Shown here in pieces: positions 46,532-56,861 of a stretch of 64,000 nucleotides of DNA (its first letter is position 1; each line of letters starts with the position of its first letter). Source of the stretch: Ailanthus altissimus (Eukaryota; Streptophyta; Magnoliopsida; Sapindales; Simaroubaceae); the NCBI GenBank assembly GCA_946807835.1, contig OX327694.1, positions 4,352,001-4,416,000 on the forward strand. The letters are read 5' to 3'. The notes under the pieces were generated by a model. The model saw only the letters and a list, made by a program, of their open reading frames with translations. It was not told the origin of the DNA and ran no database searches. The position numbers were made by a program, and so were the translations under genes.

Positions 46532-48225
46532 CTATTTGAAGATTTCAAAATTTTCAGGATTGTGATTCACCTTCTTAGTATTACGTAATGCATGAGGAAA
46601 TAGAGGTGGAGGTAAGGGTTTAGTGTTTTCTTCATTAGATGTAGGTTCAACACTTTCTTTACCCTTAGAGATTGATTCATCACTCTCATGAGGTTCAGAA
46701 ATTTCCTTTTCAACAATTTTACCACTCCGAAGAGTGATAACTGCTTTAACTTGATCGATGTGTTGGCTTCCTAAACTACATGCATTTGAGTTATGTTGTC
46801 CTTTGGGGTTTGGCTGTGGTTGAGAAGGAAATTTTCCTTTCTCATGAATGTTCAGTGCAGATGCAAATTTAGCAAGAGTATCTTTGAAATCAGCAAATGT
46901 TTGAGCATTTTGAGAATTAATAAACTCTTGTTTTTCAATGAATGTATGCAAGGTTTCTTCAAGATTTTTCCTAGGGGTGGGACATATGGTGCATAACCTT
47001 GATGATTTTGAAAGTTTTGGTGTGGTTGGAAAGGTGGTTGTGAAGCCTATGCTTGAGTGTCATTCTTCCAACTAAAATTCGGGTGATTTCGCCATCCAGA
47101 ATTATAGTTTTGTGAATATGAGTTATTGTTTGACCGCTTGAACGTGTTTAGAACATTGACTTGTTCGTGGAGACATTCCCTAAATACAGGCAAAGTTGGG
47201 CAATCATTGGTAGAGTGATCATGGGTTTCACAAATGTGACATACAATTTCTTGAACAGATTTTATTTGACCACTCTTTTTCATTTCTAAGGTTTCAACTT
47301 TTCTAGCAATGGATGCTAATTTGGCTTGAAGGTCATGGTCTTCCTTAAGATGATAAATACCCCTACTAGATGTAATGGTTTGATTTTTACTAGGTGCCTC
47401 ACAGGTACCAGCAGTGTCCCAATTTTGAGCATTTTCTGCTAGTAAATCAATATAGTTCATTGCCTCTTCTGGGTCTTTTTCCTCAAATGTTCCATTACAC
47501 ATCATTTCTACCATTTGCCTAACTTGGGGTGTTAAGCCCTCATAGAAATTTGAGACTAATCTCCATGTTTCAAAACCATGATGGGGACAGGTATTAAGTA
47601 ATTCTTTATACCTTTCTTAACATTGGTAAAGGGTCTCTCCTGGTTTTTGGGCAAAAGTGGTGATTTGTCTTTTGAAAGAATTTGTTCTATGGGAGGGAAA
47701 AAACTTTTTCAGGAATTGTTGTTGCATCTCATCCCATAAAGAAATAGATCCTGGCCTAAGGTTTTGTAGCCATGTTTTAGCTTTATCTTTTAAAGAAAAA
47801 GGGAAAAGCTTAAGTCGAATTGTGTTCATGCTACAATTTTGATCATTATACATGTTACACACTTCTTCAAATTCTCTTAGATGTAGATAAGGGTTCTCTG
47901 CATCTAAGCTATGAAAAGTGGGTAAAAGTTGGATAATGTCTCGCTTAAAATTAAAATGCGTTGCATCCGGAGGAAAAATTAAGCAAGATGGTGCACCGGT
48001 TCGTGTAGGGTTCATGTAGTCTCTAAGTGTCCTAGGTCGGTTATGCTCATTATGTTAAGATTGATTGTCCCCTGGGTCTATGAATCCCTCAATTTGATTT
48101 TTGCTCATAGTGTTAATTAGTAAAGAATGAGAAGATGAAGGAGAATCTAACAAACTATCAAAGGAAGTTTTGAAATTACCTTTCAACAAACGATGAGAAT
48201 TAGGATCTCGAACCCAACCGCTCAT
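46532..48225 (-). pseudogene. Element F gag (Athila type)
   Basis: Probable start MSGWVRDPNSHR at 48225. RTLRDYMNPTRTGAPSCL is followed by an HLREFEEVCNMY segment, FPFSLKDKAKTWLQNLRPGS and FFPSHRTNSFKRQI (gag core, 47617-48015). A CCHC knuckle, CHICETHDHSTNDC, lies at about 47218-47262. The C-terminal part (46532-46951) includes QVKAVITLRSGKIV, a segment conserved in Athila gag. Stops at about 48054 and 47614 (TAA for expected Gln) and near 47045 (TAG for expected Gln) interrupt it. All three fit C-to-T changes. Confidence 0.93.
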
Positions 48226-48294
48226 AAAAGAAATAAAATACAATACAATAACAATAAATAATACAAATAAGAGAAAAACAAATATTAAACACAA

Positions 48295-48617
48295 GTAAAT
48301 AAAATAGGAAAAACGAAAAGTAAAATAAAGATAAATAATTAGAAATTAGATTAGTAATGTTAGATTATATAATAAAAAGTTAATAAATAAATAGTAGGAG
48401 GCTTAGCCTTCCATTAAAATAAAAAACGAATAATAAAAAGTGAAAATAAAAGGCGAATAATAAATAAAGTACGTTAGGAGGCTCGGCCTTCCATGAAAAT
48501 AAAAAAAAATATAAAAATAAAAAAAACAAATAATAAATTACGAGTAGGAGGCTCAGCCTTCCATGAAAATAAAATAAACAAACAACAACAACAAAACAAA
48601 ATATTAACGTTACCTCA
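48295..48617 (-). other. Element F leader between primer site and gag
   Basis: AT-rich untranslated leader. The phrase GGAGGCTYRGCCTTCCAT occurs three times (about 48400, 48478 and 48546) at roughly 70-bp spacing, forming a small tandem array. Confidence 0.75.
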
Positions 48618-48632
48618 CCGGCAACGGCGCCA
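48618..48632 (-). other. Primer-binding site of element F (tRNA-Asp)
   Basis: The minus strand reads TGGCGCCGTTGCCGG, complementary to the 3' end of plant tRNA-Asp (CCGGCAACGGCGCCA). It lies six bases inside the 5' LTR. This primer choice is known for Athila elements. Confidence 0.92.
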
Positions 48633-48638
48633 AAAACT

Positions 48639-50077
48639 TGACACGTCTAGAATATAGGAGTTATTCCAAAATGCAGGATTGTCGAAGTAATAAATAACCC
48701 GATGAGAATAGGGTCGATCCACAGGGAAGTAGAATTAAAATTACAAATTATAAACACTTTAAAGATAATTAATGCAGTATAAGATGTTTGCAAATATTAT
48801 TTCAATTAACCAATTCAAATAAAAAGCTAAGGTTACAGGGATTCACTCTTGGCATAAGAAGTAAGAATATATTTAACTTTTTATTTTTTTATAACTCAAT
48901 TGGAATCCTCACACAAAGGAGGTTCCAACCGAAAAATATAGCAATTAAAGTTCATCATCATTTACATATTGATTAGTATTTATTTCTTTCAATTATTATA
49001 CACCAAATCTTATAAATGGGTTCAAGTATTTATTATGCCAATCTTTATATTTGTCTACAATAAATCAAGACTCCCACTTTACAAGAAATGTTATATACAC
49101 CAAATCTTGTAAATGGTTTCAAGAATTTATTGTGCCAAGTATTAAGTTTGTCAATAATAAATCAAGAATCACCACTTTAGAAGAAAGGGTATTAATTTTA
49201 CAAACAAAATAAATACATCATATATAAGTTTGCATAACTTAAAAATGAAGCATTAAATTCATGAATAAATATTAAACATATCTTATTACCTTGCCAAGAG
49301 CTTCACCCTTTCACCTTAACTTAAAGAAAATTATTTGGACATAATAAAACTAAAGAAAAAGAAAAGAAATGGAAGAATAAATAACATGATTTAATAGTAA
49401 ACAAGAGAAATAAATTTACAAAGAAATAGATACAAAGGACAAGTATTTTGAACTAAATTCTAACTTTCTAATTACATTCTTTAGGCATAAACAAGCCACC
49501 TATTTATAGAAAAATATGGATAAATTGAGACAAATTTGGAGGGAACCACTTGGTTGATAAAAGTCAAGAATGGTGGCAAAATAATTTGCTTTCATTATCA
49601 CTTGGGCACCCACTTGATTATCCAATTTGGAATTGATGTGATCCGAATTAACTGTCACTCAAATACATAAAAGTTGTAGATAAGTCTCTTATCTTTCCAA
49701 ATTGAGTGATCTCATACGTATTAGATACGTATTTCTATAGTTATGGGCCAAATACTGATAACTGTTCAAACTGGGCCTGTACTGCAGATCAATTCTGTTC
49801 TAAGCCATTTTTTACCCTCTAAACACTCGAATGTCAAATGCTTTGTGAAATAAAATATGTTAGTCCGTTGAGTCAGCTCTGCACAGGATCAAGAATCACC
49901 TCAATTGGATCTTTAAGTAGAAAGTTATGCCCATTTTACCGAACCTGCCACAAAACAGTTAAAAGATAATTAAGTACAATATTGTAAACATACTTAAGTG
50001 AAGAAAATTAAATACACTAGTAATACAAAACAATCATGTAAAACTCTTATTAAATGTGTAATTTCAAGTGTTAATCA
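48639..50077 (-). repeat. 5' LTR of element F
   Basis: 1439 bp, ends TGACAC...TTAATCA in plus-strand reading, followed by ATGTG (50078-50082), the target duplication. Confidence 0.96.
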
Positions 50078-50082
50078 ATGTG

Positions 50083-50772
50083 TCATCATTAGTGACAAAG
50101 GAACATATTTTTGCAACTGTTCTTTTAAAGCTTTGATGTACAGGTATGATGTTCACAAAGTTTTCATTACATACTATCCGTAGACAAATGGACAAGTTAA
50201 GCTAGTAAATAGAGAGGTTAAACAGATTTTTAAAAAAGACGATTAAATCGAATCAAAAAGATTGGTCTCTACACCTTTTTGAAGTATTATGGGCATATCA
50301 CATTGCATACAAAACCATTTTAGGAATATCTCCATACCAACTTGTCTATGGAAAAGCTTGTCATTTACCTGTCGAGCTACAGCATAAAGCTTACTGGGCT
50401 GTCAAAGCCCTTAACTTTAATTTGAGCATTGCAGGTCTTCAAAGAAAGTTACAATTTTTAAAAATAGAAAAGTTACGAAACGAGCATATGATAACTTTAG
50501 GATTTACAAGGCTAAGATGAAAGTGGCTCATGATAAATAGATCTCAATGAAATACTTCGAGCTAAATTAAAGGGTTTATCTTTATGATTCTCGATTGCAT
50601 GTACACATTAAAAAGTTAAGATCTCGATGGACTAATCCATTTGTGGTAAGGTACATTTTTTTCAATAATGCTATCGAGTAAATGGACAGCGGTTGAAAAG
50701 TTATGTGAAAAATATAGATTATTCTATGGACCTAGACAAGATCCCTCTTATGGATCTTGTCTATCATGCTTG
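50083..50772 (+). pseudogene. Element D integrase, C-terminal part
   Basis: The frame interrupted at 37759 resumes with ISDKGTYFCN (second catalytic Asp region). It continues with recognisable SPYQLVYGKACHLPVEL text near 50330-50380 and ends near VNGQRLKSYVKN (about 50680). It corresponds piece by piece to element F's integrase, with several frameshifts and stops. Confidence 0.88.
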
Positions 50773-51005
50773 ATCGGGTTCAATCTCTTTGTACCATATT
50801 TTACATTTTGTATATATTCTATGTTTTATTTTTTTTTATTTTTACTTTTATTTTCTTATGTATGTTTTTCTCTTATATGTGATTTTGTTTCCCGGTCAAG
50901 TAGAGGATATGGTACTTCATGGCTATTAAAGTTAGTTTCTCAATTCCTTAAAAATTGTCCCCCAAACTGTATATTCATCCATTTTCTTTCTCTCATTCTT
51001 TTAAA

Positions 51006-51553
51006 ATGGATATTATTCTTGCCAAACTTCAAAAGTATTTTCTTTCACTGCCTCAAAATGCTCTAGTTAAGATTTATAAAGCACGGTTTGAAAGACTAAG
51101 GCTATTAATGTTGAGGAATATCCCTGCAGATATTCGTTGGTTAATCGAAGTCAATGCTCAATTATCTAGTGAGTTTGTAAATGATTTTGTTTTTTTATTC
51201 CTAATATTGGAAGAAGCTTTTATGCCAAAAGGCGAAGAGGAAAAAAGCAACAAGTTCATCATAAATGTGCTTGATGGAATTGTAGTTGGAGTTTTCATTC
51301 TTTAGGATTTGCATCTAGAAATGAAGAAGATAAAATTCAGTTCATTAAGGATGGACTGAGTAAAAAGTCTTTGGATAATATCCTAGTGACCCTTAAGACA
51401 CATTCTTGTGAGCTCATGCAACATGAACTTCTCGATTTATAGAATAAATTCAAAAATGAACATCAACGATATAGTCTCGGAAATCTAACTCTAAAAGACC
51501 ATATTTATCAATTTATAAGAAAATTAGATGGGAAGCCTATCCCCGACCTATAG
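51006..51553 (+). pseudogene. ORF X homologue in element D
   Basis: It starts with ATG at 51006 (MDIILAKLQKYFLSLPQNAL), aligns with element F's ORF X throughout (KARFERLRLLMLRNIPADIR, EDKIQFIKDGLSKKSLDN, YSLGNLTLKD) and ends with GKPIPDL and a TAG at 51551-51553. Total length is 548 bp against 549 bp in F. The middle third is frame-shifted, and the Cys cluster is not readable here. At least one in-frame stop lies in the last third (after the HELLDL stretch). It is located after integrase and before LOG, exactly as in F. Function unknown. Confidence 0.85.
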
Positions 51554-51865
51554 AGGGTGTTTAAGCTGTTACTAGAAGTAAAACTAAAGGAAGATGTGAG
51601 CCACAATCACAACTACTTATACATACGCATGCATCTTAATTTCAAACTTTTTTATTAATAGTAGGACTACTCATATAGATATCTTAAATTTAAATCTTTT
51701 TGTTGAATAATGCACGTGTCATTATCTTTGAATTTTTGTATTCTATTTTTAAATCTCTTCTGATAAACTATCAGGTTACCAAAATCGATGTTATTATTTG
51801 GTACCCTATAAATACAATACCTCATTTCTTCATTTTTATATATTGAAATAAATGTGAGTGTAGAT

Positions 51866-52420
51866 ATAGAGGGAACCTCAATGCGACGATTCTAAAATAT
51901 ATGTGTATTTTGTGGAATCCAGTCCTTGAAAAAATAAAGTGTTTATAGAGGCAGCAAAGAATCTAGGAAAAGTATTACCTACAATAAAAATTCATTTGAT
52001 ATATGGAAGGGGTAGCCTTGGGTTAATGGGGTGTGTGTTAATAGCTGTATATTTTGGGGAAAGTCAAGTTTTAAGTATTATTCCTACAACTTTAGCCGTG
52101 AGAAGCCTCACTGGAAAAATAATAGAGGAAGAACTATGAGTTTCATCCATGCATAAACATATAGCTAGAATGTTTTACTATATAGACGCTTTTATTGCTT
52201 TATTAGGTGGTTTTGGTACTTTAGAATAAAATTTTCAAATTACCTTTTGGACCAAGCTGAATATCCACCGAAAACTCATAGGTTTGTTGAATGTCAATAG
52301 TTATTTTGATTATTTACTCTGTTTTCTTGATCAAGCTGTGGAACAGAATTTATTTCACATTTGGCATGATAGATCCTTGTTTCTACTACTAATATGGATG
52401 AGTTTCTAAATTGCGTGTAA
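51866..52420 (+). pseudogene. LOG-like: Captured LOG-like copy in element D
   Basis: Aligned with F's LOG from its first codon, which is ATA here instead of ATG. Seen are ICVFCGIQS (with stops around it), FIEAAKNLGKVLPTIKIHLI, YGRGSLGLMGCV, a SSMHKHIA segment, DAFIALLGGFGTLE followed by a stop, HRKLIGLLNVNSYF and, after a frameshift, ILVSTTNMDEFLNCV. The YGGGS of F and of LOG enzymes is YGRGS here. The Arg of the MHxR motif is His. PGGxGT is LGGFGT, as in element F. No introns. It ends earlier than F's copy. Stops and at least one frameshift show that it is dead. It follows ORF X by about 310 bp, the same order as in F. Confidence 0.9.
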
Positions 52421-53051
52421 TATATTTTGGTGAGAAACTATTTTTTATTTTTTATTTTGTAATGCATCCTTGAATTCAAAAAACAATTAATACAAAAAAA
52501 ATTGAAACCAAATACAAAAAGAAAAGAAAAAAAAGAATCAATTCAATTTAATAAAGTCTTCATTCAATTTTAAAAGACAAATATTTTGTAAGGTAATTTT
52601 CTCATCAAGTTATATTTGTATTATTCTCATAAGACAATTGAAGTCCTAAAGCTAATACGTGTAAAAAATGATTGATTTCTAAATGATTAATTTTTTTATT
52701 TTTGGATCAATATTAATTTATATATCTGTTATTAAAATTGCCCTTTTTTTAGTGCTTAACTGTTTTTCAACTTCATGAAAGAAATCATAACCTTTTAAAC
52801 AGTCATACACTTGTAAGGACATAAAGTTGGGACTTTTACTTGGAAAATTTTTTAAGGTTATATATGTTGTGGTTGGTGGTAAGAAGGTTAGATTTAGTTC
52901 ATACATACACAATTTTGGGAGTTATTATTGAAAAAACTTTAATAGCAATAATAATCTTGAACTGACATTTTGTTTAAAATACTTAGTTAGTTTTGCATAT
53001 TCTATTTATGCTTGAATTGTTAGGAACTAGTAATAAGCTAGTTGGGGGTAG
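52421..53051 (+). other. Element D 3' untranslated region and purine tract
   Basis: Non-coding tail ending in AGTTGGGGGTAG directly before the 3' LTR. Its last ~35 bases align with the tail of element F. Unlike F, no extra LTR copy is present. The minus-strand frame 52718-52912 is a shadow. Confidence 0.8.
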
Positions 53052-54353
53052 TGATGAGCACATTAAAATGCATATTTATTAAGAGATTCAGTCATCATTT
53101 AACATTTACAATGCCACTAATTTTAGCACTTTTGTATTTTTAAACTTGAAATAAAGTGTGATTCTTAAATTGTGATTAATGAATGTTATCTTCACAAGTT
53201 TAGTAAAATAGACATAAATTCTAATGTAGAAATTGAAATGAAGAAATTCTTGAACTTGGAGTAACATGACTCAATCTTACACAGACGTGAAAAATAGTCA
53301 AAAAGCTAAATCCAGTATTTAATGGGTCAAAATTGAGATACAACTAAACTAGATTACAACTTCTACTCAGCTTGACCCATCTCTCATATTTGGACCGACT
53401 TTGACAAAATACATATCCAATCAGTATGGTTCTTGAAGCTGAGAAATACTGAGTCAATTATCTACAACTCTTATATCTCCATTATAAAAAAATGTGTTGC
53501 AATCAAGTGAAATAGTTGGTAGTCGAAAATGTAAAAGATTGATGTCACACTAAACATATTCCTATTTATTGCCTATATAAGGACACTTTAAAAGGCTAAC
53601 GGACGTTTTTTATGTCTTACAGTTCTCTCATATACTTATCCTTTAATATTCATAAAAATAAATTGTAAGTTAGGTTAGAGTTTTTAGCAAGGCTAGAGAT
53701 GAACTTCTATGTGTAATAAATTTATTTCTAGACTTTGATTCTTTGTTAAGAGCTATAATGTTGTAAGTTTGTTTGTGTTTAAATTCTTATATATTACTTT
53801 TCTATAATCTAGAAGTTATAATTCTCATGCTTTAAATATTTTCAGTCATGCTTTTTTATATATGTAATTCTTGTCGCATTATAATTGTTACTAGTTACAT
53901 TATTTTATAAGTTAATCTTTTATTGCAATATTGTCAAATTGATATATTGTCGATCTTATAAAACTTGTATAGATGAACATAGTTTGTGATAATATTTTCA
54001 AAGAGTTTGGTCATGTCAAATACATTTATTATTAAATGTTCCATATTATACATATCTTTCAATTGATTGTTTGGGATGTAAAACTTTCATTTGAGTTAGA
54101 AATATTGAATCAAAGTATAGAATAGATTTATAAAGCATATTAGTGACTCTTGAAGCCTTACTCACATAACTATAATTTTCATCTTTAATTCATATTTAAT
54201 TTTACTTTTTCTATATTAAACTCATATTTAATTTTCTCATTCATTATTATTTTAATATTTTTATTTCACAAACCTATTTCCCCAAAAACTTCCTCATGGG
54301 ATCCACACCTCAATCTATACTGCGATAACCGCATTACATTCTGAGTGTAAACA
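53052..54353 (+). repeat. 3' LTR of element D
   Basis: 1302 bp, starts TGATGAGCACATT and ends GAGTGTAAACA. It aligns with 29483-31359 apart from the duplication and one deletion. A single TATA-like CCTATATAAGG lies near 53571. Confidence 0.9.
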
Positions 54354-55641
54354 AGCGTCCGCACACTAATGGGAAAGGCACTTATGTACGTTGAAGTCTA
54401 CATCAACTACATAAAGACTCAAGTACTAATAAATACAGGTGCTATGCGTAACTTTATTAAGCATGCGAAAGCAGAATGCTTGGGACTTTACGTAGAGAAA
54501 AATGAGAGATTCTTCAAATCTGTGAAAGCTAAAGTCAAACTACTGCATGGGGTGGTTCGAGGGATCGAAATTCACCTAGGGACTTAGCGTGATGAGTTAA
54601 ATTTTTTAGTAGCACCTCTTGATGATTTTGATGTGGTGCTAGATACGGACTTCTTGAGGTGATACGATATCATACTGCTTCCTTAAAACAACTATGCGTG
54701 AATCATTAAAAAGAGACCTTACATGATACTGACAGTAGACAAGCTTAAGAGTGGGTAATCCAAGATGAAAGCTAACACCAAACTCATTTCTGCCATACAA
54801 CTACAGGGAGTTGCCAAGCGCAAAAGAGAGATACATCCAACCACAGTGTGGGGATGAATGATAAGGCAAAAGAGGGGCGAGGATAACTAAAAATAGGGTT
54901 GAAAAGTGCTTGAAAAGCATAAAAGGGTTGTACTAGCTGTTATATCACAAAAACTACTAAGAAGGGAAATTGATCTTGGGGATAAGTTGGAACTGAGGTT
55001 TAAGCTTTCAACTATAGTGCAGACGCCTTAACTGGTGTTAGTAGAGTTGCAAGGGTAGCTCGAGAAGTTGCTAAGTGAGAGCATCAACTAACAATCTATG
55101 GCGTCATATGGTGTACGTTTTTAGCATAAGAAGTAGGCTAGATACAAGCAGTAATATGTCAAGCATAGTGCGAGGAACTTGGTGATAGAGATGATACTTC
55201 TAATATAGCTCAAGTCAGCACACCCGTTTCATAAAAGCCTTGATCTTGGGGGTGACATGCCAAACTCTGGTGCCAATAAGGTTAACAACGTCTCACATAA
55301 AGTGGGGATGCCTTTGAGACGACAACTACATCCAATACTTTCTGCAAGCTGTTGAAAGCTATAATATAGGGTATGGAAGACATAGAGCATAAGCCACATA
55401 AACTGAAACCTTTAAGGATTTTCACATTAGATGACAAAGAGACAGGCCTCATCTATAATAGATAGACGGTGCGAAAGAAGAATCCACATCCGAGGCGTGA
55501 GTGATTTGTCAAGTAGAAAAGGTTGTCCAATAAAAGAGCATGCTTGGAACACGAGAGTGCACTGTGGTAATTAGAAGAACGAGGTGTACAAGGTCCAGCG
55601 AAGTTGGAATAAGGGCATCTCATGAATTTTGTAGGGGAGAA
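54354..55641 (+). pseudogene. Element C protease and degraded remainder
   Basis: GKALMYVEVYIN is followed by VLINTGAMRNFI (retropepsin site, normally DTGA, here NTGA), open over 54369-54587. It continues after a stop as FLVAPLDDFDVVLDTDFL, the usual second protease block. From about 54750 to 55640 no RT, RNase H or integrase motif can be read, only short phrases, and the block ends in GTAGGGGAGAA before the LTR. Asp to Asn at the active site would inactivate the protease. Confidence 0.8.
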
Positions 55642-56115
55642 TGTCAAGGCCCAAGTATTCTTAAGTATTTTCTTAAGCACTTGGTGCACAAAAATACCTC
55701 TTATAGGAAATATGGGCTGGTAGAGTGGATCACAGGCCAAAACTTCTAAAAGATCTACTGACATGGATATAGATACGGGCCGAGCCCACAACTTATTAGA
55801 GATGTAGATCTTTATTTGGAAGAGGAATATTTTATAGAATATATGATAGAATCTAAGAATATCATCATATCTTGTATATATACCATTAAATCGTTTAAAT
55901 CATAGTTATTGATTGTATAGAATTAGTAGTATACGATAGGGTGATCCTCAATTGTACAGATCATCTTATAGCTTGTAATCTCTTCGGTTATATAAAGAGC
56001 ATTTTCTCAAACACCTTATATAAGTGTCTCTCCTCTCTTCTTTATGTAGCGTTCTCTAGGTTGCTTAGTGCGTAACGCATACAAGGCTGCATGGTTCTAA
56101 AAAAAGTCTGTGACA
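55642..56115 (+). repeat. 3' LTR of element C
   Basis: 474 bp, starts TGTCAAGGCCC and ends GTCTGTGACA. It pairs with 28138-28606. Confidence 0.82.
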
Positions 56116-56335
56116 CTAGGCATGCTTCCTCAGAGACAGCCAATACTTACTTAGGCATGCTTTCTCAAAAATAAAATAGTCAATACTTGCCTAGATATGA
56201 TGATATGCCCAATATTCTAGACTTGCTTTATTGGACACAGTCGATATTAGTTCAACACGACGATTTGACTAATAAATATATCTTTCTTTTAGACGAATAA
56301 TCAAACTTAGACAGGTGACTCTCATAGAGGACTTT
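56116..56335 (+). other. Interior of element H, right part
   Basis: Two diverged ~45-bp tandem units start AGGCATGCTT (56119 and 56153). A related unit lies at 28091 on the other side of element C. Non-coding. Confidence 0.65.
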
Positions 56336-56716
56336 TGTAGATACTAAATTAAACATAATTTATCCTAACTAATTACAATATGCCATTTGTCTAAAAGTGT
56401 CCAAGTAAAAATGGACTTTAAATCAAATCTACCGTCTCTTTAATTAGAATTTGAATTAAATTTATGCATACATAATTTAAAAGGAATTTGAATTTATACC
56501 CTACTAATATGGGCAATTATTCATAGAATATTCATTCACAATTGATTGGTTCACAGTCACTTTTACATTCCCACTCACATTGACCATTCATATATACAAC
56601 AAATATCTCTACTTTACTTGTTTATGTATACACTCTCTCACATATTAACACTCATTCTTTCTTACAAATATTGCCTTGAACTAATTTGACACGGGGATTC
56701 TAAATTGAAAAACTTG
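56336..56716 (+). repeat. 3' LTR of element H
   Basis: It pairs with 26515-26947. The inner edge is preceded by an ATAGAGGACTTT purine-rich tract. Ends are approximate. Confidence 0.68.
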
Positions 56717-56861
56717 AGTAAGAAAATAAATAAAGATGCAAAATAAGTCATGCAAATTTTGGAAGTCTACAAAGACTTTCACAACTTATTTGAGAGATTG
56801 TCCACAATTAAAGAAAGTCTTATAAAAATTAGAAATTTTATTTCTAATTTAAGTTAGGGAT

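Larger units (their letters stand above)
37765..50077 (-). mobile_element. Innermost element F: younger Athila-like Ty3 element carrying ORF X and LOG
   Basis: 12,313 bp with LTRs at 37765-39202 and 48639-50077, plus-strand ends TGACAC and CATCA/AATCA, and a perfect target duplication ATGTG. On the minus strand the order is: 5' LTR, tRNA-Asp primer site (48618-48632), gag, protease, RT-RNase H, integrase, ORF X, LOG, a truncated third LTR (39619-40796), purine tract, 3' LTR. RT and integrase closely resemble Athila elements (FMDD box, [11 protein letters not shown]). It lies within the integrase of the related element D. Its LTRs are much more alike than D's, so it is younger, but gag, pol and LOG contain stops. 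Confidence 0.96.
29483..54353 (+). mobile_element. Nested element D: old Athila-like Ty3 element carrying ORF X and LOG
   Basis: LTRs at 29483-31359 and 53052-54353 end in GTAAACA. The primer site at 31364-31381 is a decayed match to the tRNA-Asp site TGGCGCCGTTGCCGGGGA, a known Athila feature. AGTTGGGGGTAG is the purine tract before the 3' LTR. Flanking AGTGC and AGCGT fit a target duplication with two transitions. The interior has gag, protease, RT, RNase H and integrase in Athila style, then ORF X and a LOG copy. A solo LTR (35890-37173) and element F (37765-50077) are inserted in it. Many stops and frameshifts make it clearly dead and older than F. Confidence 0.9.
28138..56115 (+). mobile_element. 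Nested element C: Ty3 element with gag and protease only
   Basis: LTRs at 28138-28606 and 55642-56115 start TGTC and end GTGACA. They share blocks such as TTATTTGGAAG, ATTGATTGTATAGA and TTTTCTCAAACACC. After the 5' LTR, TGGTAAAGTGCTAGG resembles a decayed initiator-Met primer site. GTAGGGGAGAA is the purine tract before the 3' LTR. Gag pieces lie left of the inserted element D and the protease lies right of it, in matching order. No reverse transcriptase, RNase H or integrase follows the protease, so the element had lost pol. Target duplication not identified. Confidence 0.82.
26515..56716 (+). mobile_element. Outermost nested element H: non-autonomous Ty3 with Tat-like primer site
   Basis: Related blocks at 26515-26947 and 56336-56716 (shared words AAACATAATTT, CTCTTTAATTAGAATTT, ATACATAATTTAAAA, CAATTATTCAT) are the two LTRs. 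After the first, 26949-26966 differs from the Tat-type primer site TGGCGCCGTTTGTGGGAA at four positions, all G to A. The own interior is only about 1.4 kb (26949-28137 plus 56116-56335) and non-coding. It contains diverged repeats starting AGGCATGCTT on both sides of element C, which supports continuity. A target duplication was not found, and the outer ends are approximate. Confidence 0.7.
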
